This document shows positions 1 through 16,372 of a DNA stretch of 64,000 bases, one piece after another. Position 1 is the first letter of the stretch; each line of letters opens with the position of its first letter. Made by a program: the position numbers and the translations under genes. Origin of the DNA: Utricularia gibba (taxonomy: Eukaryota > Streptophyta > Magnoliopsida > Lamiales > Lentibulariaceae); the NCBI GenBank assembly GCA_002189035.1, contig NEEC01000025.1:310001-374000 (forward strand). Direction: 5' to 3'. The notes beneath the pieces are model-generated. The model searched no databases, was not told where the DNA came from, and saw only the letters and a program-made list of their open reading frames with translations.

Positions 1-593
1 ATCGTCTTGTCCCCGTCAAGGATCAATATCCAGAAAGAACTCAAGTATTCGATTCAGAATGCTGAGAGACTGCGATAACCGCCACTCCCTCCACTCTGCT
101 GGAATCAATCCCTACCAGATGACACAGCGTAATCCCCAAACCTTCTTGTTCTCCTTCAGCTTCCTTCTTTGCTTAGAATCACTGAAGTAGATACATAACA
201 TATTCAGGCATCAGTTTACGTAAATCCACAACAGGAACTTTATTTTTTTATGGTCTATATAATTTTTATTAATTTTTATCATAGTTGGAGGAGGATGCCC
301 TAACAGCGCAGACCGCAGTGCGTCTATTCCTCGCAGGGAACTAATGGATCCTATGCGTGGGGTCCATCTGTGACTGAAATTTAAATTTAAATTAAATTAC
401 GTATTCAATATAACTGAATAAATAATGGCCTCAGATAGTAATTTAGATTGGTTTTCTTTTATTTTTTTTTCAGATTTTTTTTTTGTTTATAAAATTGGAT
501 CTCAAAAATTAACGTTGTAAGAGTTTAGGAGTGAAGTGTCCCAGGATCAGACCAAAGGTTACTATTAAATACACTATTAAGAGAGAAGAAGAT
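1..593. other. Left edge, AT-rich flank of the DRIP-like gene
   Basis: No gene is supported here. Bases 240-500 are strongly A/T-rich and probably hold 3' flanking sequence of the gene that ends at 594. On the minus strand, near 115-175, a short basic open stretch follows a possible AG acceptor and could be a terminal exon of a gene running off the left edge. It is too short to call. Confidence 0.3.
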
Positions 594-2201
594 TCAGGCG
601 GTGGTGGAATGGGAATGTCTCCGGCCGTAGGTGAGTACCATGAGGAAATCCTTGGCTGATTCGCCGACGGTGGCGGGTACCGGAAGGGGGGTGGCCGCCG
701 TCCGAAGCCAGAGCTCGACCAGTTGGTCAAGCGTCAACGAGGGGCTGATCGTCTGCCCCATGCATCTGATCTCCACCTGTGAAGCAGCAGCCCTGTTACA
801 TGTCAGCGCTACCCAGAGATGATGCTATTCTAACAGGGGGGCAGCGTTACCTCAGCTTCATTGCTGAGATCAAGCTTCTTCTTGAGGTATTTCTCGATGA
901 AGGAAACCGGTATGCTGCCATCCCTTCAACAGGGAGCTAGTATTTTGAGTGTTGAATGAGTGATTTAAGGTTGCGATGGAGAGCAAGGTTACTTTATTCT
1001 CAGGAAACTGGCTGAGATTTGCGGCAGAGGTAGAAGATCCTCCCTGCTGAAAATATAAACTGGGAAGTCAGAGTTCAAGTATGTATTTCCAAAGCTTATG
1101 TCCTTTTTCAAGGGATCTAATTGCTTACACTTCGTCAGAAGCCACTAATGAGAACCAGATTGGGTGCTTTCTTGAGTCAAGACTGGTACTTGACAGGGGT
1201 ATGGTAATCTCTCTTGAATCCAGCGAGTCCTTTGTAGGCTTGTGTCCTTCTGAGGGAGCACTCTGTCTGAAGAAATTCTCATTTTTCACCTTGACTTCCT
1301 TATACTTTGTCTTTGTTTCTGTCTTCCTGCAAGCACCTTTCAAGTCATCAGACTTTGCGGCCTCGGTGGACTTGCTCTTATTTGCTGCTTCAGCCAAAAA
1401 TGTTAGGGGTTTCCAGAGATCAGCTGCTGCTTCCGACACCTCACAAGCAAATGAATTCTGAGACAACAATGCTGCTATTCATTTAGAAGATTGTTGCTTG
1501 TGCATTTGCAGCAGGAACTCCACAGACAGGTTTTTTTACCTGCTTGACATCTGGAGTATCTGTCGTCGACATTTCTTGAGAGGTGGAGTTCTCAAGGTGT
1601 TTGTCAATGGAGGAAGCAGAAGCCTTTGACGCCTTTCTGGCACCATGCTTTGATCGCCCTCCCGTCTTCCCGACATGTGTATATACCTTCGGAGTGGTGA
1701 CTACCAGAGATGACAGAGATCTTTCCTTCCGCTTGGCAGGCAAGACAACAACAGGAGGTGCCTCAATCATTGCTCTTCTCTTTGGAAACAATTTTGATCT
1801 CAAGTCTTGCAGATTATGATCAGCCCTGTTCATGAATCTCAAATCAGATAACCAGAACAATAGCAGTGAAGAAGAAGCAGACAGCAGACCGCAACTTCTC
1901 CAATGGGACACATCCAAGGCTAGTATTGCACACAGGACAGCAATTCATCTCCTCATTTAAAAGCTTCCTGCGTATGCATCTTCTGCAAACTGTACCACAG
2001 TCATGGCATCAGATGCGAACTCAACCAAAGAAACAAGCCCTAAGGAGTAAAAAGCTTCTAGGAATCGCAGGAAACAAGCCCCTCACATGTATGAAGGCAC
2101 TCAATAATACTGGTAGCGTCACGTAAGAGCTTGTGACAGAGAGGGCATGTCATGCATGGCCGCAGCTTCTCCCGCTTCACCTTCACCTCCTTGTTCTCCA
2201 T
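594..2201 (-). CDS. DRIP: DRIP-type RING-finger E3 ubiquitin ligase
   Basis: Minus-strand gene in seven exons: 2201-2087, 1989-1890, 1825-1540, 1457-1131, 1039-993, 923-851, 776-594. The exons join to a 376-residue frame. The N-terminus carries a C3HC4 RING split by intron 1: CPLC, then ECLHTFCRRCI, then CPVCNTSLG. It is followed by the family's RADHNLQDLRSKLFP segment and PAKRKERSLSSLV. The C-terminal part has DLWKPL, WFSLVASDE, LPLPQISAS and the ubiquitin-like C-terminal fold ending near SAKDFLMVL. In Arabidopsis, DRIP1/2 ubiquitinate the drought regulator DREB2A in the nucleus; that role is transferred by family only. The start is the first ATG upstream of the RING in frame. Length is close to a typical DRIP (about 420 aa) but on the short side. 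Polycomb PCGF-like RING proteins are the nearest alternative. Confidence 0.93.
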
Positions 2202-2791
2202 CACGGCGTTCAGTTCACCAAAATGAAAGGGAATCAGTCTCTCCTGGGTATCTCTACCAGTGCATGTGCCAACCGGAGAACCAAGTCACCGGGTTTACGT
2301 CGAAATTCCTTCGCCTGCTACTCAGACCCAACAAGAAGAGACCCACGAAATCATCATCGCGAACTCATCCCTACGTCAATCGGTGAAGAATAAAGGAACC
2401 CAGTGACTGCATCAGCGAAGAACCTACGGATCGGAGCAGAAATCGCGAAGAGGCGATATGGGTAATGGAGGACATGGGCCGAATGCTTCAACGATGGCGC
2501 TCTGTAGATGATCTCCTCGTCCGTGTCCTGGGTGTGGGCGTTCGTGTCAATCAAGATACGGACACGGCAAAGAGAACCCTCCACCCCTTCTTATCATCAG
2601 CATGAACGGAAAACACTCCCCTACTCCAAGTTTGAATCTTTTTTACTTTATTACAGGTATTGCGATGGTATGAATTAAAGCTTCACATAAATCATGCAGG
2701 TTATTGAAATTTCGGACAATATAAGACAAAATCTAGCTTTTTTTGCAAGAAAATTGTACAATTTTATTACAGTGATTGTGTTCTTGGGGAG
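2202..2791. other. Spacer between MRS2-like stop and DRIP-like start
   Basis: This 590-bp stretch must hold the 3' end of the MRS2-like transcript and the promoter and leader of the DRIP-like gene, both on the minus strand. A minus-strand open stretch at 2354-2584 resembles no family and is read as leader sequence. Confidence 0.5.
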
Positions 2792-4643
2792 TCAGCAGAG
2801 ACCCTTGCGGCGGGCGTAGCAAATGATGAGCATTAGAGTGGAGGCAGAAGCGAGAGATGTAAGAAGCACCACCTGTAAGAACCCATTGCTTCCCATTCAA
2901 TATAAAGGTCCGATTTTTATTCATGACAGAAACAGAGGGATGTACCCATTTGAAGAGGTGGGCGTGGTTTTCTCTCCAAGGATATGGAATGTTCATGCCA
3001 AAAACTGCTGCAACCGCAGAGTAAATAGACATGCACACGCTCCCAGAGCTCAGGAAAAGCTCCAGCTGAGGAAAAAACACATCAAATTATACGTGAAGAA
3101 AACTGGGAATGCATCAAAATGTTGATACAGACGTCACCTGAATCAGCTGATTCCGATGATTGTCCAGCTGCAGTTGAAAAAACAGTAAGCTTTTGTTCAG
3201 AAACTGAAACCCATAGTGCCTTGTGATCGGCCATTGCTGAGGTAACTTGCTCACCTGAATATTGATGTAGTCTTCTGTGTCATGGATGTACTCACGCAGC
3301 TGTAAACACAAAAACCACAGATGTTTAATCTCTCTTACACTGAATGCAAGAAAAAGACAGAGTGGGAGGCGTTCATCACCGTTTCCAGCTTATTCTTTGT
3401 GCTCTCTATCTGCATCAAGTAAGCCTGCACAGAAAATGAATCAAGTACGAACGTGGTATTCCACCTGCATAAAAGGAGAAGTTCGACTGGAAAACCTCAA
3501 GTAGCATCTCAAGTTCTTCCACATTGTTAGCTTTTTGGTTTGTGGGGGCGGAGCAGGTAGAGGCTTTCGAGCTTATTAATGGAGAATCCATAAAATGCCA
3601 GAGGGATTGCTTGTTGTTCAGAGCAGAGGCATCTGCTTCTCTTGACTGATAGAGAAGAGCCATATTGTCATTATGGTTGATCAACTGCTCAATCTCATCT
3701 CTCACCTGCAACACAGAGGCAGAAGTGGATGGCTTGCTAGTCATTGAATTGAAAACTGATCTCGCACCTTGTGGACACGGATCCTCAGTCTCGACATCGC
3801 GGTCTTCATTCTTCGCACACGGTCCAAGTTCTGACAACTAGTCTGCAGGCAGAAGATGCTTGATAATGCCACAAGAGATAGAGGAAGAAGTGCAGGGAGG
3901 TTACCTTGGCAATGAGTTCATCCAGAGCAGGGTACGCAGCAATCTCTAAATCTCTTGTTTTTTCATCAAGGGATGTGCAAATACATTGTAATACCACTTC
4001 CAGAGCTCGAATCTCAAATGGGAATTCTTGTGTATATCAAAAGAAACACTCTTTGAGAACTCTACATCATGCACACTCGCCTTTCCGCAGTTTGATTCTA
4101 TTGTAATAACTCAACCATTACCGGTGTAATAATCTTCTTCTTCACCATCGCCATCCTGAATAGTCGGCTGCAGTCGTCTTTTAAGCTCTTGGACAACCGG
4201 AGCCACATCTCTGTCGAATGGATCCCGCAGCAGCACCTGATTGATCAGAGCTAGACAGATGAAAACCAATGCAGGAAACCAAGTAAAACATCCCAAGAAG
4301 TCAGCTTTCCCTCACCTCACGTTTAGTTATTATGGCCTTGATATGCTGCAAACAACAAGACACTAGTCAAAAACAAACAAGGGAAGCTGCAAAAGCGAGA
4401 AATCAACACAAAAGCAACCTCCAAATTGGCGACAATCGCAGTTCCTCTGGCGAAAATGGCAGAAGGGTAAGACAGCAAAGGGTCAAGAATCCTGAGATCT
4501 CTAGCGTGAATCGCTGCTCTTCTCATTACGTCGTACTTATCCAAATCCAAGACAACACCTTGTCCGAACCCATCAACCGCTACCCAGTTTCTAGAAACTG
4601 CAACTTTCTTCTTTATGGATTCCACAATGAACGCCTCCATCAT
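2792..4643 (-). CDS. MRS2: MRS2/MGT-family magnesium transporter (CorA superfamily)
   Basis: Eleven exons on the minus strand: 4643-4419, 4345-4316, 4236-4122, 4026-3905, 3842-3768, 3705-3496, 3424-3380, 3299-3255, 3167-3138, 3065-2946, 2872-2792. They sum to 1098 nt (365 residues). The signature GMN motif is present ([12 protein letters not shown]) at the end of transmembrane helix 1, coded by exon 10. Helix 2 and the short basic tail ending in YARRKGLC are in exon 11. Upstream lie the family blocks [24 protein letters not shown]-like [22 protein letters not shown], and the stalk helix [16 protein letters not shown]. The family forms pentameric Mg2+ channels; the membrane (plasma, vacuolar, ER, mitochondrial) cannot be told from sequence. 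Four exons are only 30-45 nt (two of 30 nt). The start is the first of two adjacent ATGs; an upstream in-frame ATG at 4826 looks like leader. Confidence 0.95.
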
Positions 4644-5391
4644 CAAACAGGAGGGAAAAAGAAATACTGAAAAAAATGGGGTATCAGCAGAGAAGAAATG
4701 TGAAAAGGATGGAGCAGCGAGAATGAGGGGCCGTTGAGTTGATGGGAAACAAAATGACTGCAGTTTCTGCACATGGTATGTGTACATCTGCATGCTCTGA
4801 GCGGCAGAGGATGGATGATATGGCACACAGATATAAGTGAATCAATCATCACAAAAGTAACTTTTTTTATGTGAATTTACTTTTTTTTACAGAAAGACTG
4901 AACCTTTGTTCTTCGGTCAGAACGGCGCCGTTTAACTCATCTTTATCACTTTCTACTTATGAATAATTACGTAAAAGAACAGCATGTATGTAGTGATCTC
5001 CTGAAATTGGAATGAATGATTCCTAAATAAAATCTCTTCTCATAATACAATTTTTAGCCCAATATATTGCCTTATTCTCATTTCGATCCCTCCTCTTATT
5101 GGGCTAAAAATGAGAATTGAATTATTAGAAATACATTTTTGAAGGAATAATCTAAATTTTCAATCACTCTTTCTGCTTTCAAATATGTGATTTTCTGATT
5201 GTCTCTGCGGAATTCAAAAATCATGATGAGAACCAGCGTCTGGATAACAAGTACTACTTGGATGAAGAAAGGGGGAAACATGGAATCCTTAACAAAAGCT
5301 TCAGACCGACAATGTTGGAAACAATCTCTCAGTGACAGAAAGCAGAGGTAAAGTATAAGGGTGAACAGGCAGGAACCTCCGGATTCAGCTC
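4644..5391. other. Spacer between uL14 stop and MRS2-like start
   Basis: This 748-bp stretch holds the uL14 3' region and the MRS2-like promoter and leader. It is A/T-rich between about 4850 and 5260. No coding segment is recognised. Confidence 0.5.
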
Positions 5392-6247
<856 letters not shown>

Positions 6248-6291
6248 TTTTCAACTTCCTCTGAATCGGAATGCATACACGAAAGTTCTTC

Positions 6292-6362
6292 TAGGGTTTA
6301 TACGCCGCCGCGGAGCTAGGGTTTCCGTGTCCGTGTCACTGCTTGGCCCAGAAAGCGGCCCA
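6292..6362. promoter_or_regulatory. Telo-box and site II cluster in a 169-bp divergent promoter
   Basis: Between the uL14 start (6247, minus) and the reductase start (6417, plus) there are two telo-box cores (TAGGGTTT at 6292-6299 and 6317-6324) and two GGCCCA elements (6345-6350, 6357-6362). This pairing is known from plant ribosomal-protein and other growth-linked promoters, where TCP factors bind site II. Its position suits uL14; whether it also drives the reductase is inference. Confidence 0.7.
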
Positions 6363-6416
6363 GTCCAACATAAGCTTTATTGGGTTGAAAAAAGGCCTAA
6401 ACGGAATTAACCGTCG

Positions 6417-7806
6417 ATGAAACAAACCATGTTTGGAAACTCATTTCTCGGCTCCCCAATCTCTCTCAGGCCACCGATCTCCTCACCCACCGTCGGCCGC
6501 CGCCGCACCATCGTAGCGTCCCTCAGTCAGAATCCCATCGCCACCGTGACGAAACTCCTATGGGGCGAATCCCTTCCCCCCAATCTTCTCGTCTCCGCCG
6601 CTCGCTTCTCCTGGTCTTCTGCCTGGCACCTCATGATGTCCCAGTTGGCTCCATCCGACGCCGCCGGAAGCTACCGCCGGCCACCCTCTCAATTCCGTAG
6701 AACTACTGCGGACCAAACTCTCACTCGCCGGAAACTCCACCTGTACGTCGCCCTCCCCTGCCCCTGGGCACACCGCACTCTCATCGTCCGCGCCTTGAAA
6801 GGCCTAGAAAACTTCATTTCCATCTCAATCGCCGCCCCCAGCGACGATGGCTCATGGAAATTCACCGACACCCATCATTCCTCCGCCGACGTTCTCGTGC
6901 CGACACCTGATGAAGTCAATCGGTGTAAAACCTTGAAGGAGGTGTACAATTTGCGTAGCGGTGGGTACAATGGTAGATCAACTGTTCCGATGCTTTGGGA
7001 TTGTGACGCAAACGATGTCGTTTGTAACGAGAGCTACGATATAATCGAGATATTCAATTCTTCGCTGAATGAAGTTTCTGAGAACCCCAGTTTAGACCTT
7101 TCTCCTCCTCCATTGAAGAACAAGATCGACGAGTGGAACAAAATGATCTACAGCAGTATCAACAATGGAGTCTACAGGTGCGATTTTACGGTATCGTTTT
7201 CCGGTAGTGCTTTCTTCTAGTTCTTGCAATCTCTTGGAGGTGCCATTTCAATCCGAAGTCGTTTCGATGAATCTTGTGCTTAATTCCTGGAAATCATCTC
7301 CGATAAGATTGCAGATGCGGATTTGCGCAGACTCAAGAAGCGTATTACATCGCAGTGAACGAGCTGTTCACCGCACTGGACACGGTGAATGATCATCTAG
7401 CGACGTCAAGATATCTGTGCGGAGATCTGCTCACTCTCGCAGACGTGTGTTTATTCACCACGCTGATCAGATTCGATGTCGCTTACAATGTCCTATTCAA
7501 GTGCACCAAGAAGAAGATAATCGAATATCCGAATCTCCATGGATACATGCGGGAGATTTATCAGGTACTGATAGGCTGATTCATTCCAGTTTCAGCTAAT
7601 CGAAATGGTTCCGTTTCCTTAAACGGTGTTGCCTCCGGCAGATCCCGAAAGTGGCGGCAACCTGCAATCTGGATGCGATCAAGGATGGCTACTACAAAAC
7701 GCTTTTTCCGTTGAATCCAGGAGGCATATCGCCGGTGATTCCTTCGGGTTGTCAACAAGAAGTACTCATGAAGCCACATTGCAGAGAATCCTTACGTTTT
7801 GAATAG
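6417..7806 (+). CDS. Glutathionyl-hydroquinone reductase (GST Xi / ECM4-YqjG family), probably plastidial
   Basis: Three exons: 6417-7177, 7315-7564, 7642-7806, giving 391 residues. The active-site CPWA motif with its flanks (YVALPCPWAHRTLIVRAL) is the hallmark of this GST class, whose catalytic cysteine reduces glutathionyl-hydroquinones back to hydroquinones with release of GSSG. Other family blocks are STVPMLWD, VCNESYDII, and in exon 2 TQEAYYIAV, RYLCGDLLTLADVCLFTTLIRFD and YPNLHGYMREIYQ. The N-terminal 90 residues are rich in Ser, Arg and Ala and poor in acidic residues, consistent with a chloroplast transit peptide as in plant paralogues. The start is the first ATG of the frame; an ATG at 6429 is an in-frame alternative. 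The C-terminal tail after SGCQQEVL is short and weakly conserved. Confidence 0.93.
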
Positions 7807-8402
7807 AATCGAATAATTTATTTGAATAAGCATAAATGTGCTGCCGATCGGTGACTCTTCGCCGTTGGACAGGATCAGAAAGAGTAACACGCGCCATTTT
7901 CGCTTTCCACTTCGATGAGTGTAATCAGTGATTACCGCTAGGGGTGAGAATTTCTGGAACGGACGACTCTCTCGCCGCCGCAGTTGTGCTCGTGGACCTG
8001 GGGGACTCCGATTGGCCGGTTCGCTCGGGCAGATCCAGCCGAACCGGTTCACCCGTGATTGGATCTCATCGGGAGCACCGGTCGGGCCGGTTTTGCGAAA
8101 ACGATGAACGACCTCGACTGTGCACTGTGCAGTGAGGGATCTCCTCTGACGGGAACTCATTAAATTATCATATCGGTAAGGATATTTAAATTGAAGCGAT
8201 TAGGAACCCCAACTTCCCACAAGCTTTTCTGTGTTGGATCCATCTCATAATCTTCTGTTTGCTCCGGGAACAAAACAGTTCTGGAATCGACTTTGAAGTA
8301 TTCGGGCTTTAAGTTTGCATTCGGCAGTTCTGGGGGGTTTTGTGCTACAGTTTTCTTGATCTAGAATCCGTTTTTATTTTTCTTCTGTATCAGGAATCGA
8401 GA
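7807..8402. other. Spacer and promoter/leader of the G3BP-like gene
   Basis: It holds the 3' end of the reductase transcript and the leader of the next gene. A 122-codon minus-strand open stretch (7792-8160) overlaps the reductase stop and has no recognisable domain; it is probably chance openness in a locally G/C-rich block. Confidence 0.4.
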
Positions 8403-10938
8403 ATGGTGACTCGGGTTTCTGCCCATCAGGTGATCTAGATTATTCTGGCTGTTTTGTGAACACTTGATTTGTTTCATAAAGTCGGTGAATGATCATTGAT
8501 GTGTTTCTAGGTCGGCTCGTACTTCGTTCAGCAATATTATCAGATGTTTCAGCAACAAAAGGACGATGTATATCAGTTTTATAATGACGCAAGCTCTATG
8601 ATTAGGGTTGACGGCGAGATAATCCATTCCGCCACGGATCTGGTGGTAAAGATAGCATCTTCAGATCAATGCCTTTCGATTTCTGTCTTTATCTTCTAGG
8701 ATACTTATTTGAGATAGATAAAATTGGCAAAGGGTTTAATTTTTCTTAATGGTGATATATTCCCGCTGTAGGATGTCTCCATTTCATCTGTAATGTGTCT
8801 TTTTTCAGTTAAATTTATAAAAAAGGACAATTTGCATTCAGTGAAGAATTCATGCTTGATATCACGTAGCCTGCATCTCAGATGTCTTGCTTTCTTTTTC
8901 GTTATGCTTATCAAAACATATTATTGACTGTTTGCATATTACGCGCAGAACATTCATCAGGTACTCGTGTCGTTGAACTTCATTACAATTCAGATAAAGA
9001 CAATTAATTCTCTTGACTCCTGGAATGGTGGAGTTCTAGTTGTTGTTTCTGGGATTGTTCAATCAAGAGATTTCATTGGTTGGAGGAGATTTGTGCAGAC
9101 ATTTTTCCTTGCTCCCCAAGATAAAGGCTATTTTGTCCTTAATGACATTTTCCATTTTACCGATGAGGAAGTGGACCACCAAAACTCTATTCCAGTGGAA
9201 GAAAAGGAGCCATTTGTTGAATATAAGGCGAATGCTTCGACCAATTTTTCCAGTTCACTTGGTACGGTTCTCTCTACAATAGATCAGCTGTTAATATATT
9301 ACTAATATGGTTTCGCTTCAATAGCATCTGATTATGCCACTGAATTGGTTGCGGGAGACAATCTGGACTCAGCTCATAACCATATAACCAAGACGGTTGA
9401 GGATCGCAGCTATGAAGAACATCCTCAGCAGGATTCTCAGCAAGAGCCTGAGCCAGATTTGGAGTTGGAGGCCATGGCTAAGAGATTAGAGGATGAAGTG
9501 CATTTTGATGATCAAAATTCCGTTCATAAAAATGCTGAAACTAATGCCTACGAATTTTCTCACTCGGTTGAAGAACCAGTTGGAGAACCAGAGAAACTGA
9601 CTTATGCCTCCATAGTAAGAATGATTCTATTCATCTATTGCAGAAAATTTACAATTTTTTTGGTATCAACTGTACATATTTAGGCCCGCATTGTGTGTGA
9701 ATGAAATATTTAGTTGCTGTTTGACAGTATTATTGTTATGGAATTGGGAGGTGTGTATGCTTTCCACGAATTGACACCTTTTACGTACTTCAGTAACCAT
9801 TTTTCTTAATCTTTTCTTTCAAGTTCCAAGCATATGATGGTATTAGAACCTTCTTTTTTCCTCCTATTGAAGCTATTTTTTTACAATAACAATTTATTTT
9901 CTTTTAAACGATTCTCTTGCAGTTGCGTGCAAAGGGAAAGTTCCAAGCATCACATATTAATCAGCCAGCTTTCACTCAAAGCAGGCCTGTTGCCGCAGAT
10001 TGGCACTCTGTTTCACAGCCTTTGCCGCAGCAATCAAATTCAAGTCTTCCAAGCTCAAATGTTGATGGTCTTGAAGAAACCCTTCCTGCTACAGAAGGAA
10101 TACTTGCGGCAGAAGGTAAGCCTCTTTGTTCAAATAGCCAAGATGATGATTCAGCTCCAGGCATCTCGATTTTTTTCATTTATTTGTTATTTACTGGTGC
10201 ATTTGTGACCTGGATGATGCATTTCTAATTTTTTTGCTGTCTCTTGTCAAAACCAAAGTTTCCTACCGTACGAGGTGCAGCTTATTTTCTTACCATATGG
10301 GCCAATGTTTTTTCTCTCCAGGAGAGCCATTATCTGTGTATGTGAGGAACTTACCTACCACCATAACAAGCTCAGACATTATGCATGAGTTTGAGAACTT
10401 TGGGAAAATCAAGCATGATGGTATCTTTTTGAGGAATCGGATGGTTAGTGTTGCTTATAAAACTCTTTATCTCTTGTTCTCGCCATTAAATCCAAATGAA
10501 ATTCCTGAATCTGATTCTGTTCCACAGGACACTGGTGTGTGCTATGCCTTTGTCGAGTTTGAGGATATTCAAAGTGTTCGCAATGCCATCAAGGTTGTGC
10601 TTGTGATGAATACAAGTTTCTCCCATGTTTGCTGACCTGAATCTGGCTTTTTCTCTACTTTATTATTTTTGGAATAAGGTTTGCGTGGCCTTATCTCCCT
10701 TTGTGCCTCTGTTTGTTCATCCAGGCTTCACCGATACAGTTAGCCGGAAGGAGAGTGTACATCGAGGAGAGAAGACCGAGCAGCATTGCCTCTCGCGGCG
10801 GAAGTATGTTTTCTCAACATCCATGATGATCATAATGCCTCATTAACTAACATGCTCCGTATTTCGACACGTTCTCGATCAGGGAATGCTGGAAGAGGCC
10901 GAGGCGGACGTGGAAGAACTTCTGGACGAGGAATCTGA
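8403..10938 (+). CDS. G3BP-like protein: NTF2 domain, RRM and RG-rich tail
   Basis: Nine exons: 8403-8429, 8511-8645, 8949-9261, 9325-9614, 9923-10115, 10322-10443, 10528-10593, 10725-10803, 10883-10938 (426 residues). Residues about 8-130 form an NTF2-like domain (VGSYFVQQYYQMF, FVQTFFLAPQDKGYFVLND). An acidic, Glu/Gln-rich linker follows. An RRM starts near residue 321 with RNP2 VYVRNL and RNP1 YAFVEFE, and the protein ends in a short RGRGGRGR tail. This architecture defines plant G3BP homologues, RNA-binding proteins of stress granules in the cytoplasm. The start codes MVTRVSAHQ immediately before the NTF2 fold, the usual distance. The tail is shorter than in many plant G3BPs, so an alternative last exon is possible. 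Confidence 0.93.
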
Positions 10939-12149
10939 GGCAAGTATTGGCGGCGGCTACAGAGTCAGACCACAGAGGCCGAATGGCTCCTGTGGTGTTG
11001 TAGGGATCATCGTTATGGGGTCCTAGAGTGACTTGTAATGTAAGTTCATTCCTGAGGAAGCGAGTTAACTTTTTCCCCCTTTCCCAGTGCTGAAGCTCTC
11101 TCTGTTTTGTTTTTTATTTTTTGCACCTTCCTCTCCCAGACATGGTCGTGTGCCTCATCTAAATTCATCTACTTCTAGCTGTTACTATTCTGCTGGCCCG
11201 TACCCGTACAGGCGTGCAGTCCCATGGCTCAGCCAGTGACCGGAAATGGGGAATTTGCTGCCTCATGTCAACTGGCTGAGAACAACAAGCCACCCCCCAG
11301 GCAGCCCTCGAACACCACATTCAATGCATGATCACACACACAAGGGGTAACATAACACTGTGGCCGTTCAAATAGTTTATATATTTTTTTAAAAAATACA
11401 TAAACAGTTTTATTATCTTTAATTTCTATTTTATTAAAGTTATTTTATGAAAAGGAGAATTATTCATTTGAATTTGGACCCACCCAAATCAGGTACAGAG
11501 ACACCTGAACTAGAATCACTATTTGGATGAGGTTAAGGTGACAAGAAGTCATTAGGATGCTCCAAGACGTCCTGGATATTTGGATGAGTTTAAGGTTGAC
11601 CCAAGACACGCTTGAGAGAAAATTCTCTGCATCCATCCATCAGCTCGTTGACTCTCGAGTCATTAGCATGCTCGAGGCGCCCACCGGAAAGGTCGGTCGG
11701 CCGGTCGGTCTTCCTCACCTGGTTCTCTGGTTCGGCAGATGGAGTCGCTTATGCCAACTTCGTGGAGGAGGAATGAACGAATGGGATCAAGATGCAGAAC
11801 TGAGGAATAACAGACACTTTTTTGCTACCTGCTGTTGCAGTTTCTCCAACAGTAACTCATCAAGATGTTGCATTCCGACTCCTCGCAGGCTGAAAGACAG
11901 AGACTTTGTGAAAGAAAAACGTCTTTAGATACTTATTGCACGAAGTCTGCAACCGGGTTTCCAGATTCCAGCCATCAGTTTGAGATACACACAAAGGAGG
12001 TATGACTTCGTCCCGATGACCATCGAGAGTCTACAAAAAGAGGAAGCATTGCCCTCGTCGGGGATACGCATCAACTCGATCGCAGTGGTGATCCCTATAC
12101 AGCAGAAGGGGTTGTCGACTGAGCGTCGACTTGGTCATAGACCGCCGCT
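10939..12149. other. Intergenic region downstream of the G3BP-like gene
   Basis: The first 250 bases are probably 3' UTR. The rest holds no recognised gene. Plus-strand open stretches at 11557-11928 and 11980-12219 show no domain. Imperfect direct repeats lie at 11521-11679 and are listed separately; a GGTC-rich low-complexity block is at 11692-11712. Confidence 0.45.
11521..11679. repeat. Interleaved imperfect direct repeats
   Basis: Two segments each occur twice. A 22-23-bp segment beginning ATTTGGATGAG is at 11521-11542 and 11578-11600. A segment around GTCATTAGNATGCTC is at 11546-11569 and 11657-11679. The order is A-B-A-B with unequal spacing, as left by an old duplication of about 57-110 bp followed by decay. 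Confidence 0.55.
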
Positions 12150-12341
12150 TCACGCAGGTAAAGTCACTCCATGCTTGATATCTATCAAGTCTTTTCTGAC
12201 CTCGTCAACAGCGGACTGATCTGCAGCATCAAGCCCTGAATCCCCATATGAAAGCAGTTGATAGGAGAGCTTGTGAACTTCTTCTTTACCAACCTTGAAA
12301 CCCGACACCATTTCCGATGGTCCACCGTGAAATTTCACTTT
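12150..12341 (-). pseudogene. Orphan protein-like fragment (possible last exon or gene relic)
   Basis: A minus-strand open stretch of 62 codons preceded by a T-rich tract ending in AG. Its composition is that of a folded soluble protein (FKVGKEEVHKLSYQLLSYGD, then AADQSAVDEVRKDLIDIK), not of translated noise. I cannot name the family. No partner exon was found within 1 kb on either side, and upstream sequence is the promoter of the receptor-kinase gene. It may be a relic, a single surviving exon, or the last exon of an unseen gene. Confidence 0.3.
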
Positions 12342-12926
12342 AATCTAAAAAAAGGAGTGAGCTTTAATTTAGTACCGACAATGGGAGACTGATGGCGCGT
12401 GGGGAAGACGCGGTTGACTAGATGGTGAGGAGACCCAGTTCAAATACCGCATGACAGTCTGCTCTGTGGCTCCACGGCCATTAATGCCTTCCCCCACCAC
12501 CCTTTCTCCATCTCACACTTCAATCTTTTCTGCATTCTTTTCTTTGATTCTCTCTCCCCTCTCCCAAATATTTCCCCCCTCCCTCTTTATGGTGTGTTGC
12601 TTCGCGAGATTCGGTGCTAGTAACTTTGTGCCTCTCCTCGCCCGCCGCGATAATTGGCCCCAGATCTCGCCCATCTTACTGGGTTTCTGCATTGCTTGCT
12701 CCAGTTGCCTGCATTGCTGTTTTTCAGCTAGGGTTTTGTCCTTGTTCTTGATTTATTAACGAATCGGCGGGATTGGTAGGCTGAAAGGATATGCGAGCTT
12801 TGAAATTCTTGGGTGAGGAGAATGCAGCTCGTTGGCGTGGAGGAAATTGTGTGTGGATCGGGAGAGTGAATTATTGTGTAACTGCGGCGGCTTGATTTGC
12901 CATGTTTCTTAACTGCATTAGGGAAA

Positions 12927-16372
<3,446 letters not shown>

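Noticed and set aside
1081-1461. 126-codon plus-strand frame
   Set aside because: It is the antisense of DRIP exon 4, whose minus-strand reading matches the family.
2354-2584. 76-codon minus-strand frame before the DRIP-like start
   Set aside because: Not joined in phase to the RING exon and without recognisable composition; treated as leader.
7792-8160. 122-codon minus-strand frame between the reductase and the G3BP-like gene
   Set aside because: It overlaps the reductase stop region, shows no domain or signal, and its composition follows the local G/C content.
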